Source: an uncultured Alphaproteobacteria bacterium (lineage in GTDB: Bacteria; Pseudomonadota; Alphaproteobacteria; Micropepsales; Micropepsaceae). From it: a DNA stretch of 39,392 nucleotides. The notes under the pieces are model-generated. The model did not search any database and was not told the DNA's origin. It saw only the letters and a list, made by a program, of their open reading frames with translations. This document shows positions 16,478 to 27,308 of the stretch, in pieces. A program made the translations under genes and the position numbers. The stretch spans positions 1 through 39,392 of the forward strand of contig CADECX010000030.1 of assembly GCA_902825865.1 (NCBI GenBank). Reading direction: 5' to 3'. How positions within the stretch are numbered: the first letter of the stretch is position 1; each line of letters begins with the position of its first letter.

Positions 16478-18079
16478 ATGTCTGACACCGCACACGGTCT
16501 CGGCCGCCACGGCTTTCGCAATTTGAAGGCCGTCAATTGGAATCTCAGCGCGCCGGCGCTTTATGAAGAAGCGGTGCGGCGCGGCGAAGGCCAGGTCGCG
16601 GCGAACGGCCCGCTGGTGGTGCGCACCGGCATCCATACCGGCCGCTCGGCGTCCGACAAATTCGTGGTGCGCGATGCCCAGACCGAGAGCCAGGTCTGGT
16701 GGGACAATAACAAGGCGATGAGCCCGGCGCATTTCGACGCCCTGTATACCGACATGATGGCCCATGCCGAGGGCCGCGAACTGTTCGCCAAGGACCTGTT
16801 CGGCGGCGCCGACCTGACGCACCGTATCAGCGTACGCGTGGTGACCGAATATGCCTGGCATTCGCTGTTCGTGCATCAACTGTTGATCCGCCCCAGCGCG
16901 GAGGAGCTGAAAAGCTTCAATCCGGAATTCGCCATCATCGACCTGCCGAGCTTCGCCGCCGATCCGACGCGCCATGGCTGTGCCAGCCAGACCGTGATCG
17001 CGGTGAATTTCTCCAAGAAACTGATCCTGATCGGCGGCACTTCTTATGCCGGCGAGATGAAAAAGTCGGTGTTCACGATTTTGAACTATCTGCTGCCGGC
17101 CAAGCGGGTGATGAGCATGCATTGCTCCGCCAATGTCGGGGCCGATGGCAAGTCGGCGATTTTCTTCGGCCTGTCCGGCACCGGCAAGACCACGCTGTCG
17201 GCGGATGCTTCACGCACCCTGATCGGCGACGACGAGCATGGCTGGAGCGAGAACGGCATCTTCAATATCGAAGGCGGCTGCTACGCCAAGGTGATCAAGC
17301 TGAGCCGGGAAGCGGAGCCGGAAATCTTTTCCACCACCGAGCGCTTCGGCACCGTGCTGGAAAATGTGGTGATGGATGAAACCAGCCGGACGCTGGATCT
17401 CAACGACGCCCGTTACGCCGAAAACACCCGCGCCGCCTATCCGATCGACTATATCCCCAATGCCTCGGCCACGGGCCGCGCCGGCCACCCCAAGAATGTC
17501 ATCATGCTGACGGCGGATGCCTTTGGCGTACTGCCGCCGATCGCGCGGCTGACATCCAGCCAGGCCATGTACCACTTCCTGTCCGGTTTCACCGCCAAGG
17601 TGGCCGGCACGGAAAAGGGCCTGGGCAAGGAGCCCCAGCCCACTTTCTCCACCTGCTTCGGCGCCCCCTTTATGCCGCGCCATCCGTCGGAATACGGCAA
17701 TCTGCTGCGGGCACTGATCGCCGAACACCAAGCCGATTGCTGGCTGGTCAATACGGGATGGACCGGCGGCGCTTTCGGCACCGGCTCACGCATGCCGATC
17801 AAGGCCACCCGCGCCCTGTTGAATGCCGCGCTGGACGGCAGCCTGGCCAATGTCGAAATGCGCATCGACCCGCATTTCAAGTTCCGCGTACCGGTGGCGG
17901 TGCCGGGCGTCGACGCCAGGATTCTCAATCCGCGCGACACCTGGAGCGACAAGGCCGCTTATGACGCCCAGGCGCGAAAGCTGGTCTCGATGTTCCGCGA
18001 GAATTTCAAGAAGTTCGAAGCGCATGTGGCCGCAGATGTGCTGCAGGCCGCCCCGGGTTTGGCGGAAGCGGCGGAATAG
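16478..18079 (+). CDS. pckA: Phosphoenolpyruvate carboxykinase (ATP)
   Basis: A 533-residue ATP-dependent PEP carboxykinase, which makes PEP from oxaloacetate and is the entry step of gluconeogenesis from TCA-cycle acids. It has the full family length. Signatures include [16 protein letters not shown], the oxaloacetate/Mn-binding [12 protein letters not shown], the kinase-1a P-loop [11 protein letters not shown] starting at residue 231, the kinase-2 region LIGDDEHGW, and the adenine-binding end of the fold with [22 protein letters not shown] lies 7 nt before the ATG. The stop codon is only 3 bp from that of the convergent zwf gene. Its place next to zwf and the glycogen operon fits a role in switching between growth on acids and sugar storage. 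Confidence 0.97.
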   Translation: MSDTAHGLGRHGFRNLKAVNWNLSAPALYEEAVRRGEGQVAANGPLVVRTGIHTGRSASDKFVVRDAQTESQVWWDNNKAMSPAHFDALYTDMMAHAEGRELFAKDLFGGADLTHRISVRVVTEYAWHSLFVHQLLIRPSAEELKSFNPEFAIIDLPSFAADPTRHGCASQTVIAVNFSKKLILIGGTSYAGEMKKSVFTILNYLLPAKRVMSMHCSANVGADGKSAIFFGLSGTGKTTLSADASRTLIGDDEHGWSENGIFNIEGGCYAKVIKLSREAEPEIFSTTERFGTVLENVVMDETSRTLDLNDARYAENTRAAYPIDYIPNASATGRAGHPKNVIMLTADAFGVLPPIARLTSSQAMYHFLSGFTAKVAGTEKGLGKEPQPTFSTCFGAPFMPRHPSEYGNLLRALIAEHQADCWLVNTGWTGGAFGTGSRMPIKATRALLNAALDGSLANVEMRIDPHFKFRVPVAVPGVDARILNPRDTWSDKAAYDAQARKLVSMFRENFKKFEAHVAADVLQAAPGLAEAAE

Positions 18080-18082
18080 AGC

Positions 18083-19546
18083 TCAGCTTCCGGCGCGATT
18101 GGGATCGCGCCACGCCCGTTCGAACGGCAGGCGCCAGGCATGCGGCGCCACCAGCTGGTGGATCGATTTCGGTCCCCAGGAGCCTTGCGGATAAAGCCGT
18201 ACCGGCGGCGGTTCCTGCAGCAGCGGCATGGAAACTTCCCATAGCCGCTCAATGCCTTCCGCGGTGGTAAACAGGGTGCGGTCGCCGCGCATCGCATCCA
18301 GAATCAGGCGCTCATAGGCTTCCAGCACATCGCCGACCAGGCCGGTATCGTGCATGGCAAATTGCAGGCTGAGCTTGTCCAGCCGCATCCCCGGTCCCGG
18401 ACGCTTGCCGTAGAAAGACAGCGACATTTTGGAGGCATCCGCCAAATCGAAGGTCAGGTGATCGGGGCCCTGGGCGCCGACACCGGAATTCGCCGGGAAC
18501 ATGCTTTTGGGCGGCTCGCGGAAGGCGATGGAAATGATGCGCTGGCCTTCGGCCAGGCGCTTTCCGGTGCGCAGGAAAAACGGCACGCCCGCCCAGCGCC
18601 AATTGTCGATCTCGCACTTCAAGGCGATGAAGGTTTCGACATCGGATTCGGGATCGACGCCGGCTTCCGCGCGATAGCCGTTATACTGCCCGCGCACCAC
18701 ATTGGCCGGATCGATCGGCACCATGCTGCGGAACACTTTGTTCTTTTCTTCGCTGATGGGCGCGGGCTCCAGCGAGGTCGGCGGCTCCATCGCCATGAAG
18801 GCCAGTATCTGGAACAGGTGGGTCACCACCATGTCGCGAAAGGCGCCGGTCTGTTCGTAGAAACCGGCGCGCTTTCCAAGTCCGATCGCTTCGGGGACAT
18901 CGATCTGGACGTGATCGATGAAATTGCGGTTCCAGATCGGCTCGAACAGTCCGTTGGCGAAGCGGAAGGCCAAAATATTCTGTGCCGGCTCCTTGCCCAG
19001 GAAATGATCGATGCGGAAAATCTGGTCTTCGGTGAAGACGCCGTGCAATTTGGCGTTCAGTGACTTGGCGCTGGCCAGATCGGTGCCGAACGGCTTTTCC
19101 ATGATGATCTGCGATCGCTCCACCAGGCCGGCTTCGCCCAGCAGCTTTACCGCCGACAGGGCCGCATCCGGAGGCACGCTGAGATAATGGAGGCGGCGGC
19201 ATTCCCGTCCCAGCGCGCTTTCCGCCGCCGCAACCGCGTCCTTGAGCTTGGCGGCGCCCGACTTCAGGGGCACATAGGACAGGGTCTTGGCAAAAGCGTC
19301 CCAATCACTGTCATTGAGGGGGCGCATGGAAAATTCCGCCACCGCATCGCGGGCGATTTTGCGGAATCCATCCGCGTCGATGTCGTCCAAGGAGACGCCG
19401 ACGATCTGGCAGCCGGGAATGAAGCCGCTGCTGGAGAGATGGAACAGGCCGGGCAGCAATTTGCGGCGCGATAAGTCGCCCGTGGCGCCGATCAGGACAA
19501 CCACTTGGGGATGTTTGGGACCGACACCGGGAGGAATCTTTGCCAC
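18083..19546 (-). CDS. zwf: Glucose-6-phosphate 1-dehydrogenase
   Basis: A 487-residue NAD(P)+-dependent glucose-6-phosphate dehydrogenase feeding the oxidative pentose phosphate or Entner-Doudoroff route. The Rossmann motif GATGDLSRRKLLP is at 20-32, EKPFG at 150-154, and the active-site RIDHFLGKE at 178-186 with the catalytic His. Length is normal for the family. The start is GTG at 19546, supported by AGGA about 7 nt upstream; an ATG slightly upstream is out of frame. Usual partners (pgl, edd, eda) are not adjacent. Upstream on the same strand, 105 bp away, lies a GH13 alpha-glucosidase that would release glucose, so the two may be co-transcribed. The gene converges on pckA with a 3-bp gap. 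Confidence 0.96.
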   Translation of the reverse strand: MAKIPPGVGPKHPQVVVLIGATGDLSRRKLLPGLFHLSSSGFIPGCQIVGVSLDDIDADGFRKIARDAVAEFSMRPLNDSDWDAFAKTLSYVPLKSGAAKLKDAVAAAESALGRECRRLHYLSVPPDAALSAVKLLGEAGLVERSQIIMEKPFGTDLASAKSLNAKLHGVFTEDQIFRIDHFLGKEPAQNILAFRFANGLFEPIWNRNFIDHVQIDVPEAIGLGKRAGFYEQTGAFRDMVVTHLFQILAFMAMEPPTSLEPAPISEEKNKVFRSMVPIDPANVVRGQYNGYRAEAGVDPESDVETFIALKCEIDNWRWAGVPFFLRTGKRLAEGQRIISIAFREPPKSMFPANSGVGAQGPDHLTFDLADASKMSLSFYGKRPGPGMRLDKLSLQFAMHDTGLVGDVLEAYERLILDAMRGDRTLFTTAEGIERLWEVSMPLLQEPPPVRLYPQGSWGPKSIHQLVAPHAWRLPFERAWRDPNRAGS

Positions 19547-19651
19547 AGTGCATCCTAAAGCAAGAGTGCGGACAGGCTGCCAGCCAACCCGATTCGCCTT
19601 AAGAAAAAGCTAACCTTGTCGGCGACGGACGAGACAGAGGACTTAAAGCCG

Positions 19652-21268
19652 CTATTCCTGGGGCATTTCCAGAATGCAGGCCGTTAAACCGCCCAATGAC
19701 TTCTTGTCCAAATCGACCGGCCCAATGGCGAATAGGAGTTTGCCCGATGCCAGCAGAGCGCAATCCTGAATCTTATCGGTCAGGTTGAAAAGACAGCGCA
19801 GCACGCCCGTTTCACCCCCACGATCGAAGCCCAGCAAGGGCGGCGGCAAATCCAGCGGCTGGAATGAACCGGCACGCAATAGGGGGCTGGAACGGCGCAG
19901 TGCGATCAATTCGCGGGCAATGGCCAGAACCGAATCGGCCTCTCCGTCCTGCTCGGAGACAGCGGCGGCGATATGGCCGGACGGTATGGGCAGCCATGGC
20001 TCGGCATCGGAAAAGCCGGCATAGGGCAATTTGTTTTCCCAAGGCATGGGCGTGCGCGCGCCGTCCCGCCCCAGGGTTGCGGGCCAATTGGCGATGGCCT
20101 CGGGATCACGCAGACGCTCAAAGGGAATGTCAGCCTGGGCCAGGCCCAGTTCCTCGCCCTGATAGAGAAAGACGTTGCCGCGCAGGCACATCAACAAAGT
20201 CAGCAGCATCTTGGCGCAACTGGCGCCCGCTTGCGGTCCGCCCCAGCGCGTGACCACGCGCGGCGCGTCGTGATTGGAAAAGGCCCAGCTTGGCCAGCCT
20301 TCGTCCTTGCCGCCCGGCCATTTGGACAAGGCATTCAGAACCAGCTTAGGCGAGAGCTGTGCCACATAGAGGAAGTCGAAACTGTAGGAGGTGTTCAGCC
20401 GCACCTGGCCTTCGGTGTACAATTTCATTTCGGCCAGCGCCTGCTCGCCGCCCACTTCCGCCACGGTGAAGCGGTCGGGCCCAAATTCGCGCATCACCTT
20501 CGCCAGCTTCTCGATGAACGGCACCAGCTCGGGCTGGGACTGGTTGTGCAGATGATGCTGGAAATCAAACGGCCGATTGAAAACCGCATTCGTCACCATC
20601 ACCGGCGGATTGTCCGCAAGCGACCGATCGTGCATGGCGAAGTTGATGGCATCCAGCCGAAAGCCATCGACACCGCGCCTCAGCCAGAAGCGTGCCGTAT
20701 CGAACAAGGCTTTCTGCACAGCGGGATTGTGGACATTCAGATTGGGCTGCGACGGCAGGAAGTTGTGCAGGTAATACTGGCCGCGCCGTCCGTCCCAGGT
20801 CCAGCAGGGGCCATAGAACACCGCAAGCCAGTTGTTCGGCGGCGTGCCGTCGGGCGTGGGATCGGCCCAGACATACCAATCGCTTTTGTCATTGAGGCGA
20901 TCCGAGCGGCTTTCCTGAAACCAGGCATGAGCATCCGAGGTATGGGCATAGACTTGATCGATGATGACACGCAGATCCAGTTCATGGGCGCGCGTCACCA
21001 GACGGTCGAATTCTTCCAGGGTGCCGAAAATAGGATCGACCGCCCGATAGTCCGACACGTCGTAGCCGAAATCCTTCATCGGCGAGGCAAAGAAAGGCGA
21101 AAGCCAGATCGCATCCACGCCAAGCGAGGCGACATAGTCGAGCTTGGAGGTTATGCCCGCCAGGTCTCCGATTCCATCGCCGTTGGAATCCAGGAAGCTG
21201 CGTGGATAGATCTGATAGATCACCGCGCCGCGCCACCAGGGCGCCGCGTCCGAGTCCGGTTCAGCCAT
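19652..21268 (-). CDS. Alpha-glucosidase, GH13 (GH13_23-like)
   Basis: A 538-residue GH13 exo-alpha-glucosidase acting on maltose, short maltodextrins or isomalto-oligosaccharides. The catalytic residues are all present: nucleophile D206 (GFRLDAINF), acid/base E271 (FTVAEVGGE) and transition-state stabiliser D334 (FSNHDAPRV). DSNGDGIGDLAGIT (28-40) is the loop-1 calcium-site motif of this group. Region I reads DQVYAHTSDAHAWF instead of the common D.V.NH, as in proteobacterial GH13_23 glucosidases. No signal peptide is seen, so it is cytoplasmic. It is divergent from glgP across 139 bp that contain a tandem 12-bp repeat. It could recycle maltodextrins produced by GlgP and GlgX from glycogen, or digest imported sugars; no sugar transporter is adjacent. 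Confidence 0.92.
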   Translation of the reverse strand: MAEPDSDAAPWWRGAVIYQIYPRSFLDSNGDGIGDLAGITSKLDYVASLGVDAIWLSPFFASPMKDFGYDVSDYRAVDPIFGTLEEFDRLVTRAHELDLRVIIDQVYAHTSDAHAWFQESRSDRLNDKSDWYVWADPTPDGTPPNNWLAVFYGPCWTWDGRRGQYYLHNFLPSQPNLNVHNPAVQKALFDTARFWLRRGVDGFRLDAINFAMHDRSLADNPPVMVTNAVFNRPFDFQHHLHNQSQPELVPFIEKLAKVMREFGPDRFTVAEVGGEQALAEMKLYTEGQVRLNTSYSFDFLYVAQLSPKLVLNALSKWPGGKDEGWPSWAFSNHDAPRVVTRWGGPQAGASCAKMLLTLLMCLRGNVFLYQGEELGLAQADIPFERLRDPEAIANWPATLGRDGARTPMPWENKLPYAGFSDAEPWLPIPSGHIAAAVSEQDGEADSVLAIARELIALRRSSPLLRAGSFQPLDLPPPLLGFDRGGETGVLRCLFNLTDKIQDCALLASGKLLFAIGPVDLDKKSLGGLTACILEMPQE

Positions 21269-21310
21269 AAACGCTCATCCGCTCCCCGGCGCCGATTCGC
21301 AAAACGCCCG

Positions 21311-21334
21311 TAAGACTCTTGCTAAGACTCTGGC
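21311..21334. repeat. Two-copy 12-bp direct repeat in the glgP / alpha-glucosidase control region
   Basis: TAAGACTCTTGC (21311-21322) is followed at once by TAAGACTCTGGC (21323-21334); 11 of 12 bases agree. The repeat lies roughly midway between the divergent alpha-glucosidase and glgP starts, about 75-95 bp before glgP. One-helical-turn spacing suggests a tandem binding site for a regulator. No clear -35/-10 pair is visible nearby. Confidence 0.4.
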
Positions 21335-21407
21335 CACACAGACAGATCGTCGCATTTGGGGCGCCCTGCGGGTTAAACATGCTGAAATCCTTTGCGGATA
21401 AGCTCTT

Positions 21408-23885
21408 ATGAGCTTGCCAAACGCCCAACTGCTTTGCAAACCTTTGCCGAACGGCGGTCCCATGACGCTTCCAGTCCAATCTCTTCCCCTGCGTCCCTTA
21501 AGGGACCGGATTCTCGACGCCCTTCTTCATCGCATCGGCAAGGATGAGCGGGCCGCCAAGCCGCACGATTGGCTGGCGGCGACCATCTATACGGTGCGCG
21601 ATCAGGTGATCGATCAGTGGATGGTGTCGACCCGCAACATGCATGCGGCGAGTTCCAAGCGCGTCTACTATCTCAGCCTGGAATTTCTCATCGGCCGGCT
21701 GCTCAGGGATGCGCTGACCAATCTGGGCCTGAATGAGGAAATGCGCACGGCGCTGGAATCCTTCGGCGTCAATCTGGCCGAAATCGAAGAGCTCGAGCCC
21801 GATGCGGCGCTGGGCAATGGCGGCCTTGGCCGGTTGGCCGCCTGCTTCATGGAAAGCCTGGCCTCGCTCGACCTGCCCGCCTGCGGTTACGGCATCCGCT
21901 ATATCAACGGCATGTTCCGCCAGCGCATCAAGGACGGCTGGCAGATGGAATATCCCGAGACCTGGCTGGCGCACGGCAATCCTTGGGAATTCGAACGCCG
22001 CGAGACCGCCTATCTGGTCGGGTTCGGCGGCGAAGTGATCGGCAGCGAAACCGGCCATGTCCATTGGCAACCGGCCGAGGCCGTGCGCGCCGAAGCGGTC
22101 GACACGCCGGTGGTGGGCTGGCGCGGCCGGCGCGTCAACACACTGCGGCTGTGGAACGCCATGGCGGTCGATGCCATCCGGCTGGACGCCTTCAATGCCG
22201 GCGATCATGTCGGCGCTCTTGCCGGTGAAGCGCGGGCCGAAAGCCTGGTGCGGGTTCTCTATCCCGCCGACTCAACGCCGGCCGGCCAGGAGTTGCGCCT
22301 GCGCCAGGAGTATTTCTTCTCCAGCGCCTCCATCCAGGACATTCTGCGCCGCCATCTCCAATATTTCGGCGACATCAAGACCTTGCCGCAAAAGGCCGCG
22401 ATTCATCTGAACGACACCCATCCGGCGGTGGCGGTCACCGAATTGATGCGGTTGTTGATCGACCAGCACAAATTCAGCTTCGCCGAAGCCTGGGACATGA
22501 CGCGGGCCACCTTCGGCTACACCAACCACACTTTGTTGCCGGAAGCGCTGGAAAGCTGGCCCTTACCGCTGTTCGAGCGGCTTTTGCCCCGCCATATGCA
22601 GCTGGTCTATGCCATCAATGCCGATCTGCTGCGCACCGCCCGGCGCAAGGAGAAGATGGAGGAAGCCGCGATCTCGTCGGTTTCCCTGATCGACGAACAG
22701 GGCGAACGCCGGGTGCGCATGGCCAATCTGGCTTTTGCCGGTTCGCACAGCATCAATGGCGTGGCGGCGCTGCACACCGAATTGATGAAGCAGACGGTAT
22801 TCGCCGACCTGCACCGGCTTTACCCCGGGCGGATCAACAACAAGACCAACGGCATCACCCCGCGCCGCTGGTTGCAGCAATGCAATCCCGGCCTGACCGG
22901 GCTGATCCGGGAGGCGATCGGCGACGGCTTTATGGACGATGCCGAAAAGCTCACCGCCCTGGCGCCCATGGCCAAGGACGGTGCTTTTCTGGAGCGTCTG
23001 GCCAAGGTCAAGCGCGTCAACAAAGAGGCGTTGGCCAAAGCGCTCAAGGAACAATGGGACTTTGTCATCGACCCCGAGGCCTTGTTCGACGTCCAGGTCA
23101 AACGCATTCATGAATATAAGCGTCAGCTGCTCAATATCATTGAGACGGTGGCGCTCTATGACCAGATCCGGTCCCATCCCGAGCGCAACTGGACACCGCG
23201 GGTGAAGCTGTTCGCCGGCAAGGCCGCGCCCAGCTATCACAATGCCAAAATGATCATCAAGCTCGCCAATGATGTGGCGCGGCGGATCAATTCCGATCCT
23301 TCGGTGGAAGGGTTGCTCAAGGTCGTTTTCATTCCCAACTACAATGTCTCGCTGGCGGAAAAGATCGTTCCCGCCGCCGACTTGTCGGAACAGATTTCCA
23401 CCGCCGGCATGGAAGCGTCGGGCACCGGCAACATGAAATTCGCCCTCAACGGCGCTTTGACCATCGGTACTTTGGACGGCGCCAATATCGAAATCCGCGA
23501 CCGGGTCGGAGCCGACAATATCGTGATCTTCGGCCTCACCGCCGATGAGGTCGCGGCCAAGCGGGCGCAAGGCTATCAGCCGCGCGCCGTGATCGAAGCT
23601 TCGCGCGAGCTGTCGCAAGCCTTGGCCGCCATCGCTTCCGGCGTCTTTTCGCCCGACGATCCGTCCCGCTATGCCGGTTTGATCGGCGGGCTGTATGATC
23701 ACGACTGGTTCATGGTCGCGGCGGATTTTGATTCCTACGCGGCGGCGCAGCGCAGCGTCGACCAGCGCTGGGCCGATCACACTGCTTGGTCTGCGGCGGC
23801 GGTGCACAATATCGCCCACATGGGCTGGTTCTCATCGGACCGCACCATCCGTGAATATGCCAAAGATATCTGGGGTATTTTGTGA
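21408..23885 (+). CDS. glgP: Glycogen/maltodextrin phosphorylase
   Basis: An 825-residue GT35 phosphorylase that releases glucose-1-phosphate from glycogen using phosphate and pyridoxal phosphate. The PLP lysine is K677 in the signature EASGTGNMKFALNGALTIGT. Other landmarks are YYLSLEFLIGR (N-terminal domain), GNGGLGRLAACFMES, HLNDTHPAVAVTELMR and KRIHEYKRQLLN. Length is normal. An alternative ATG at 21462 (MTLPVQSLPLRP) exists; neither has a strong ribosome site, so the N-terminus is uncertain by 18 residues. It is the first gene of glgP-glgB-glgC-glgA-glgX and overlaps glgB by 4 bp (GTGA). Having degradation and synthesis genes in one operon is common in Proteobacteria. Confidence 0.97.
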   Translation: MSLPNAQLLCKPLPNGGPMTLPVQSLPLRPLRDRILDALLHRIGKDERAAKPHDWLAATIYTVRDQVIDQWMVSTRNMHAASSKRVYYLSLEFLIGRLLRDALTNLGLNEEMRTALESFGVNLAEIEELEPDAALGNGGLGRLAACFMESLASLDLPACGYGIRYINGMFRQRIKDGWQMEYPETWLAHGNPWEFERRETAYLVGFGGEVIGSETGHVHWQPAEAVRAEAVDTPVVGWRGRRVNTLRLWNAMAVDAIRLDAFNAGDHVGALAGEARAESLVRVLYPADSTPAGQELRLRQEYFFSSASIQDILRRHLQYFGDIKTLPQKAAIHLNDTHPAVAVTELMRLLIDQHKFSFAEAWDMTRATFGYTNHTLLPEALESWPLPLFERLLPRHMQLVYAINADLLRTARRKEKMEEAAISSVSLIDEQGERRVRMANLAFAGSHSINGVAALHTELMKQTVFADLHRLYPGRINNKTNGITPRRWLQQCNPGLTGLIREAIGDGFMDDAEKLTALAPMAKDGAFLERLAKVKRVNKEALAKALKEQWDFVIDPEALFDVQVKRIHEYKRQLLNIIETVALYDQIRSHPERNWTPRVKLFAGKAAPSYHNAKMIIKLANDVARRINSDPSVEGLLKVVFIPNYNVSLAEKIVPAADLSEQISTAGMEASGTGNMKFALNGALTIGTLDGANIEIRDRVGADNIVIFGLTADEVAAKRAQGYQPRAVIEASRELSQALAAIASGVFSPDDPSRYAGLIGGLYDHDWFMVAADFDSYAAAQRSVDQRWADHTAWSAAAVHNIAHMGWFSSDRTIREYAKDIWGIL

Positions 23886-26035
23886 AGCCTTCGCCGGGCG
23901 CGCTGGATGCCCTGCTGGAAGGACGCCATCCCGATCCCTTCTCCCTGCTGGGCACCCATGCCGGGCCTGGCGGGACGTTCGCCCGGGTCTGGATACCGGG
24001 GGCGGAAAGCGCCGAAGCCTTTGATCTCAAGGGCCGCAGGCTCGGGGCGCTGACCCAAAGTGACAAGCGCGGCCTGTTCGAAGGCAAGATCCTGGGCGCG
24101 CCCGCGCCGGTCAAATACAAGGCGCGCGGCTATGGCGCGCAATGGTGGGTCACCGACCCTTACAGTTTCGGTCCCGTGCTGGGCCCGGTCGACGATTTCC
24201 TGATCGCGGCGGGCGCCCATTGGCGGCTTTACGACAAGATGGGCGCGCACCTGATTTCGCATGAAGGCGCCAATGGCGTGCATTTCGCGGTCTGGGCGCC
24301 CAATGCCAAGCGCGTTTCGGTGGTGGGCGATTTCAACGACTGGGATGGCCGCCGCCATGTCATGCGCCGCCGCGCCGATATCGGGGTATGGGAAATTTTC
24401 ATTCCCGACATCGCCGAAGGCCGCGCTTACAAATTCGAAGTGGTCGGCGCCGACGGAAGGCTTCGTCCGCTCAAAGCCGATCCTTTTGCGTTCGCCGCCG
24501 AACTGCGTCCGGCCACCGCCTCGCTGACCACCGCTCCATCAACTCATGAATGGGGCGATTCCGCGCATCGCGATTTCTGGGCCAAGGCGGATGCGCGGCG
24601 TCAGCCGATTTCGATCTATGAAGTGCATGCCGGGTCATGGGACCGTGACCAGCACGGCAAGTTTCTATCTTGGGATGCATTGGCCGACCGGCTTATTCCC
24701 TATGCCGCCGATCTGGGCTTTACCCATATCGAATTCATGCCGGTCAGCGAGCATCCTTACGACCCCAGCTGGGGCTATCAGACCACCGGACTTTTTGCGC
24801 CCTCATCGCGTTTCGGCGATATCCAGGGCTTTGCCCGCTTTGTCGACGGCGCCCATCGCGCCGGTTTGGGCGTGCTGATCGATTGGGTGCCGGCGCATTT
24901 CCCCACCGATCCGCATGGCCTGATCCGCTTCGACGGCACCGCGCTTTATGAGCATGAAGACCCGCGCCTGGGCCATCATCCCGACTGGGATACCGCGATC
25001 TACAATTTCGGCCGGCGCGAGGTTTCATCCTTCCTGATCAACAATGCCCTGTTCTGGGCGGAGCGCTATCACGTCGATGGCCTTCGGGTCGATGCCGTGG
25101 CCTCGATGCTCTATCGCGACTATTCGCGCAAAAGCGGCGAATGGATCCCCAACCAACAGGGCGGGCGGGAGAATTGGGAAGCGGTGGAATTTCTGCGCGG
25201 CATGAACCGCGAAGTCTATGGCAGCCGTCCCGGCTTTTTCACCGTGGCGGAAGAATCCACGTCATGGCCCGGCGTGTCCAAGCCCGTGCATGAAGGCGGA
25301 CTTGGCTTCGGCTTCAAGTGGAATATGGGCTTCATGCACGACACGCTGAAATACATGGCGCGCGAACCGATCCACCGCCAGCATCATCACGACGATATCA
25401 CCTTCGGGCTGCTCTATGCCTTCAGCGAGAATTTCGTGCTGCCGCTCAGCCATGACGAGGTGGTGCACGGCAAAGGCTCATTGCTTGCCAAAATGTCAGG
25501 GGACGATTGGCAGAAATTCGCGAACCTTCGGGCCTATTATGCGTTGATGTGGGGATACCCCGGCAAAAAACTGTTGTTCATGGGCCAGGAATTCGCGCAA
25601 CGTCGGGAATGGAGCGAAAGCAGGCCTCTGGATTGGGAGCTGCTGGAAGCGCCCGCCCATGCCGGAATTCGCACCTTGGTAAGAGACCTTAACAAGCTCT
25701 ATCGCGAGAAACCCGCGCTGCATGCCCGGGATTGCGAAAGCGAGGGCTTTTTCTGGGCCGTGGCGGACGACAAGAAGAATTCGGTCTTTGCCTGGATTCG
25801 CCGCGCTCCCGGCGCCCCTCCGATCGTGGTCATAGCGAATATGACCCCGGTCCCCCGGCATGGCTATCGCGTCCCCCTGCCCATAGACGGAACCTGGAAA
25901 GAGATGGTTAACAGCGACGCGCTACAATATGGCGGCAGCGGCCTGGGCAATCTGGGCGCGGTGACCGCCGAAAACGGCGGCGCAAATTTGACGCTGCCGC
26001 CGCTGGCGACGATCATGTTGGAATTCGCCGGCTGA
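23882..26035 (+). CDS. glgB: 1,4-alpha-glucan branching enzyme
   Basis: A 717-residue GH13 branching enzyme that cuts alpha-1,4 chains and re-attaches them in alpha-1,6 linkage. An N-terminal GlgB module (about 1-105) is followed by CBM48 ([23 protein letters not shown]), the catalytic barrel and a C-terminal beta domain. Catalytic residues are D404 ([17 protein letters not shown]), E457 ([11 protein letters not shown]) and D525 ([12 protein letters not shown]). The start is GTG at 23882, overlapping the glgP stop as GTGA; no nearby ATG fits, and the protein begins as expected for GlgB. It is followed 13 bp later by glgC, whose ribosome site GAGGAAA lies in that gap. Confidence 0.97.
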   Translation: MKPSPGALDALLEGRHPDPFSLLGTHAGPGGTFARVWIPGAESAEAFDLKGRRLGALTQSDKRGLFEGKILGAPAPVKYKARGYGAQWWVTDPYSFGPVLGPVDDFLIAAGAHWRLYDKMGAHLISHEGANGVHFAVWAPNAKRVSVVGDFNDWDGRRHVMRRRADIGVWEIFIPDIAEGRAYKFEVVGADGRLRPLKADPFAFAAELRPATASLTTAPSTHEWGDSAHRDFWAKADARRQPISIYEVHAGSWDRDQHGKFLSWDALADRLIPYAADLGFTHIEFMPVSEHPYDPSWGYQTTGLFAPSSRFGDIQGFARFVDGAHRAGLGVLIDWVPAHFPTDPHGLIRFDGTALYEHEDPRLGHHPDWDTAIYNFGRREVSSFLINNALFWAERYHVDGLRVDAVASMLYRDYSRKSGEWIPNQQGGRENWEAVEFLRGMNREVYGSRPGFFTVAEESTSWPGVSKPVHEGGLGFGFKWNMGFMHDTLKYMAREPIHRQHHHDDITFGLLYAFSENFVLPLSHDEVVHGKGSLLAKMSGDDWQKFANLRAYYALMWGYPGKKLLFMGQEFAQRREWSESRPLDWELLEAPAHAGIRTLVRDLNKLYREKPALHARDCESEGFFWAVADDKKNSVFAWIRRAPGAPPIVVIANMTPVPRHGYRVPLPIDGTWKEMVNSDALQYGGSGLGNLGAVTAENGGANLTLPPLATIMLEFAG

Positions 26036-26048
26036 AGACGAGGAAACG

Positions 26049-27308
26049 ATGGCCGATCGCCTGAGACAGCCCCTGGCGCGTGACGCGATGGCCTATGTCC
26101 TTGCCGGTGGCCGCGGCAGCCGTCTGGCTGAACTTACCGCGCGCCGCGCCAAGCCCGCGGTCTATTTCGGCGGCAAGGCCCGCATCATCGACTTCGCGCT
26201 TTCCAACGCCATCAATTCCGGCATCCGCCGCATCGGCGTCGCCACGCAGTACAAGGCGCATTCCCTGATCCGGCATCTGCAACAAGGCTGGAACTTCCTG
26301 CGCCCCGAGCGCAACGAAAGCTTTGACGTTCTTCCCGCCTCGCAGCGCGTGTCGGAGACGCAATGGTATGCCGGCACCGCCGACGCGGTCTTCCAGAACA
26401 TCGACATCATCGAGGGCCACGGTCCCGAATATATGGTGATCCTGGCGGGCGATCATATTTACAAAATGGACTATGAGTTGATGCTGCAGCAGCATTGCGA
26501 CCAGCAGGCCGATGTCACCATCGCCTGTCTGGAAGTGCCGCGGCACGAGGCGACCGGGTTCGGCGTGATGGCAGTCGACGCCACGGGCCGGGTGACCGAT
26601 TTTGTCGAAAAGCCGGCCGATCCGCCCGCCATGCCGGACAATCCCGACATGTCGCTGGCTTCGATGGGCGTTTATGTTTTCCAGACCCGTTTTTTGATCG
26701 AGCAACTGCGCCGCGACGCCGCCACCCCAGGCTCGTCACGCGATTTCGGCAAGGACATCATTCCCTGGCTGGTCGCAAACGCCAAGGCCGTGGCGCACCG
26801 TTTCTCGCGCTCCTGTGTGCGTTCCAGCAACGAGAAGGAAGCCTATTGGCGCGACGTCGGAACCGTCGACGCCTATTGGGAAGCCAATATCGATTTGACC
26901 GATGTGGTGCCGCAACTGGACCTGTATGATCGCGCCTGGCCGCTCTGGACCTACGCCGAAATTCTGCCGCCCGCAAAATTCGTCCACGACATCGACGGCC
27001 GGCGCGGCTCGGCCGTGTCATCCCTGATCGCCGGCGACTGCATCGTTTCGGGCGCGCACGTGCATCGCAGCCTGTTATTCTCGGGCGTGCGGGCCAACAG
27101 CTATTCCACCTTGGAGGAAGCGGTCGTGCTGCCCTATTGCCAGATCGGCCGCGGCGCCAGGCTTAGGCGCGTGGTGCTGGATCGCGGCGTCGATATTCCG
27201 GCCGGCCTGATTGTCGGCGAAGACCCCGAACAGGATGCGGCGCGCTTCCGGCGCACCGAAAATGGGGTGTGCCTTATCACCCAGGCCATGCTCGACCGGC
27301 TGGCATGA
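26049..27308 (+). CDS. glgC: Glucose-1-phosphate adenylyltransferase
   Basis: A 419-residue ADP-glucose pyrophosphorylase, which makes ADP-glucose from glucose-1-phosphate and ATP and is the allosterically controlled step of glycogen synthesis. The nucleotide-binding motif [20 protein letters not shown] starts at residue 19, followed by [41 protein letters not shown] and the glucose-1-phosphate-binding FVEKP. A C-terminal left-handed beta-helix domain (from about 300) includes [30 protein letters not shown] precedes the ATG. The stop overlaps the glgA start (ATGA). In related Alphaproteobacteria this enzyme is activated by fructose-6-phosphate and pyruvate, which is not testable from sequence here. 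Confidence 0.97.
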   Translation: MADRLRQPLARDAMAYVLAGGRGSRLAELTARRAKPAVYFGGKARIIDFALSNAINSGIRRIGVATQYKAHSLIRHLQQGWNFLRPERNESFDVLPASQRVSETQWYAGTADAVFQNIDIIEGHGPEYMVILAGDHIYKMDYELMLQQHCDQQADVTIACLEVPRHEATGFGVMAVDATGRVTDFVEKPADPPAMPDNPDMSLASMGVYVFQTRFLIEQLRRDAATPGSSRDFGKDIIPWLVANAKAVAHRFSRSCVRSSNEKEAYWRDVGTVDAYWEANIDLTDVVPQLDLYDRAWPLWTYAEILPPAKFVHDIDGRRGSAVSSLIAGDCIVSGAHVHRSLLFSGVRANSYSTLEEAVVLPYCQIGRGARLRRVVLDRGVDIPAGLIVGEDPEQDAARFRRTENGVCLITQAMLDRLA

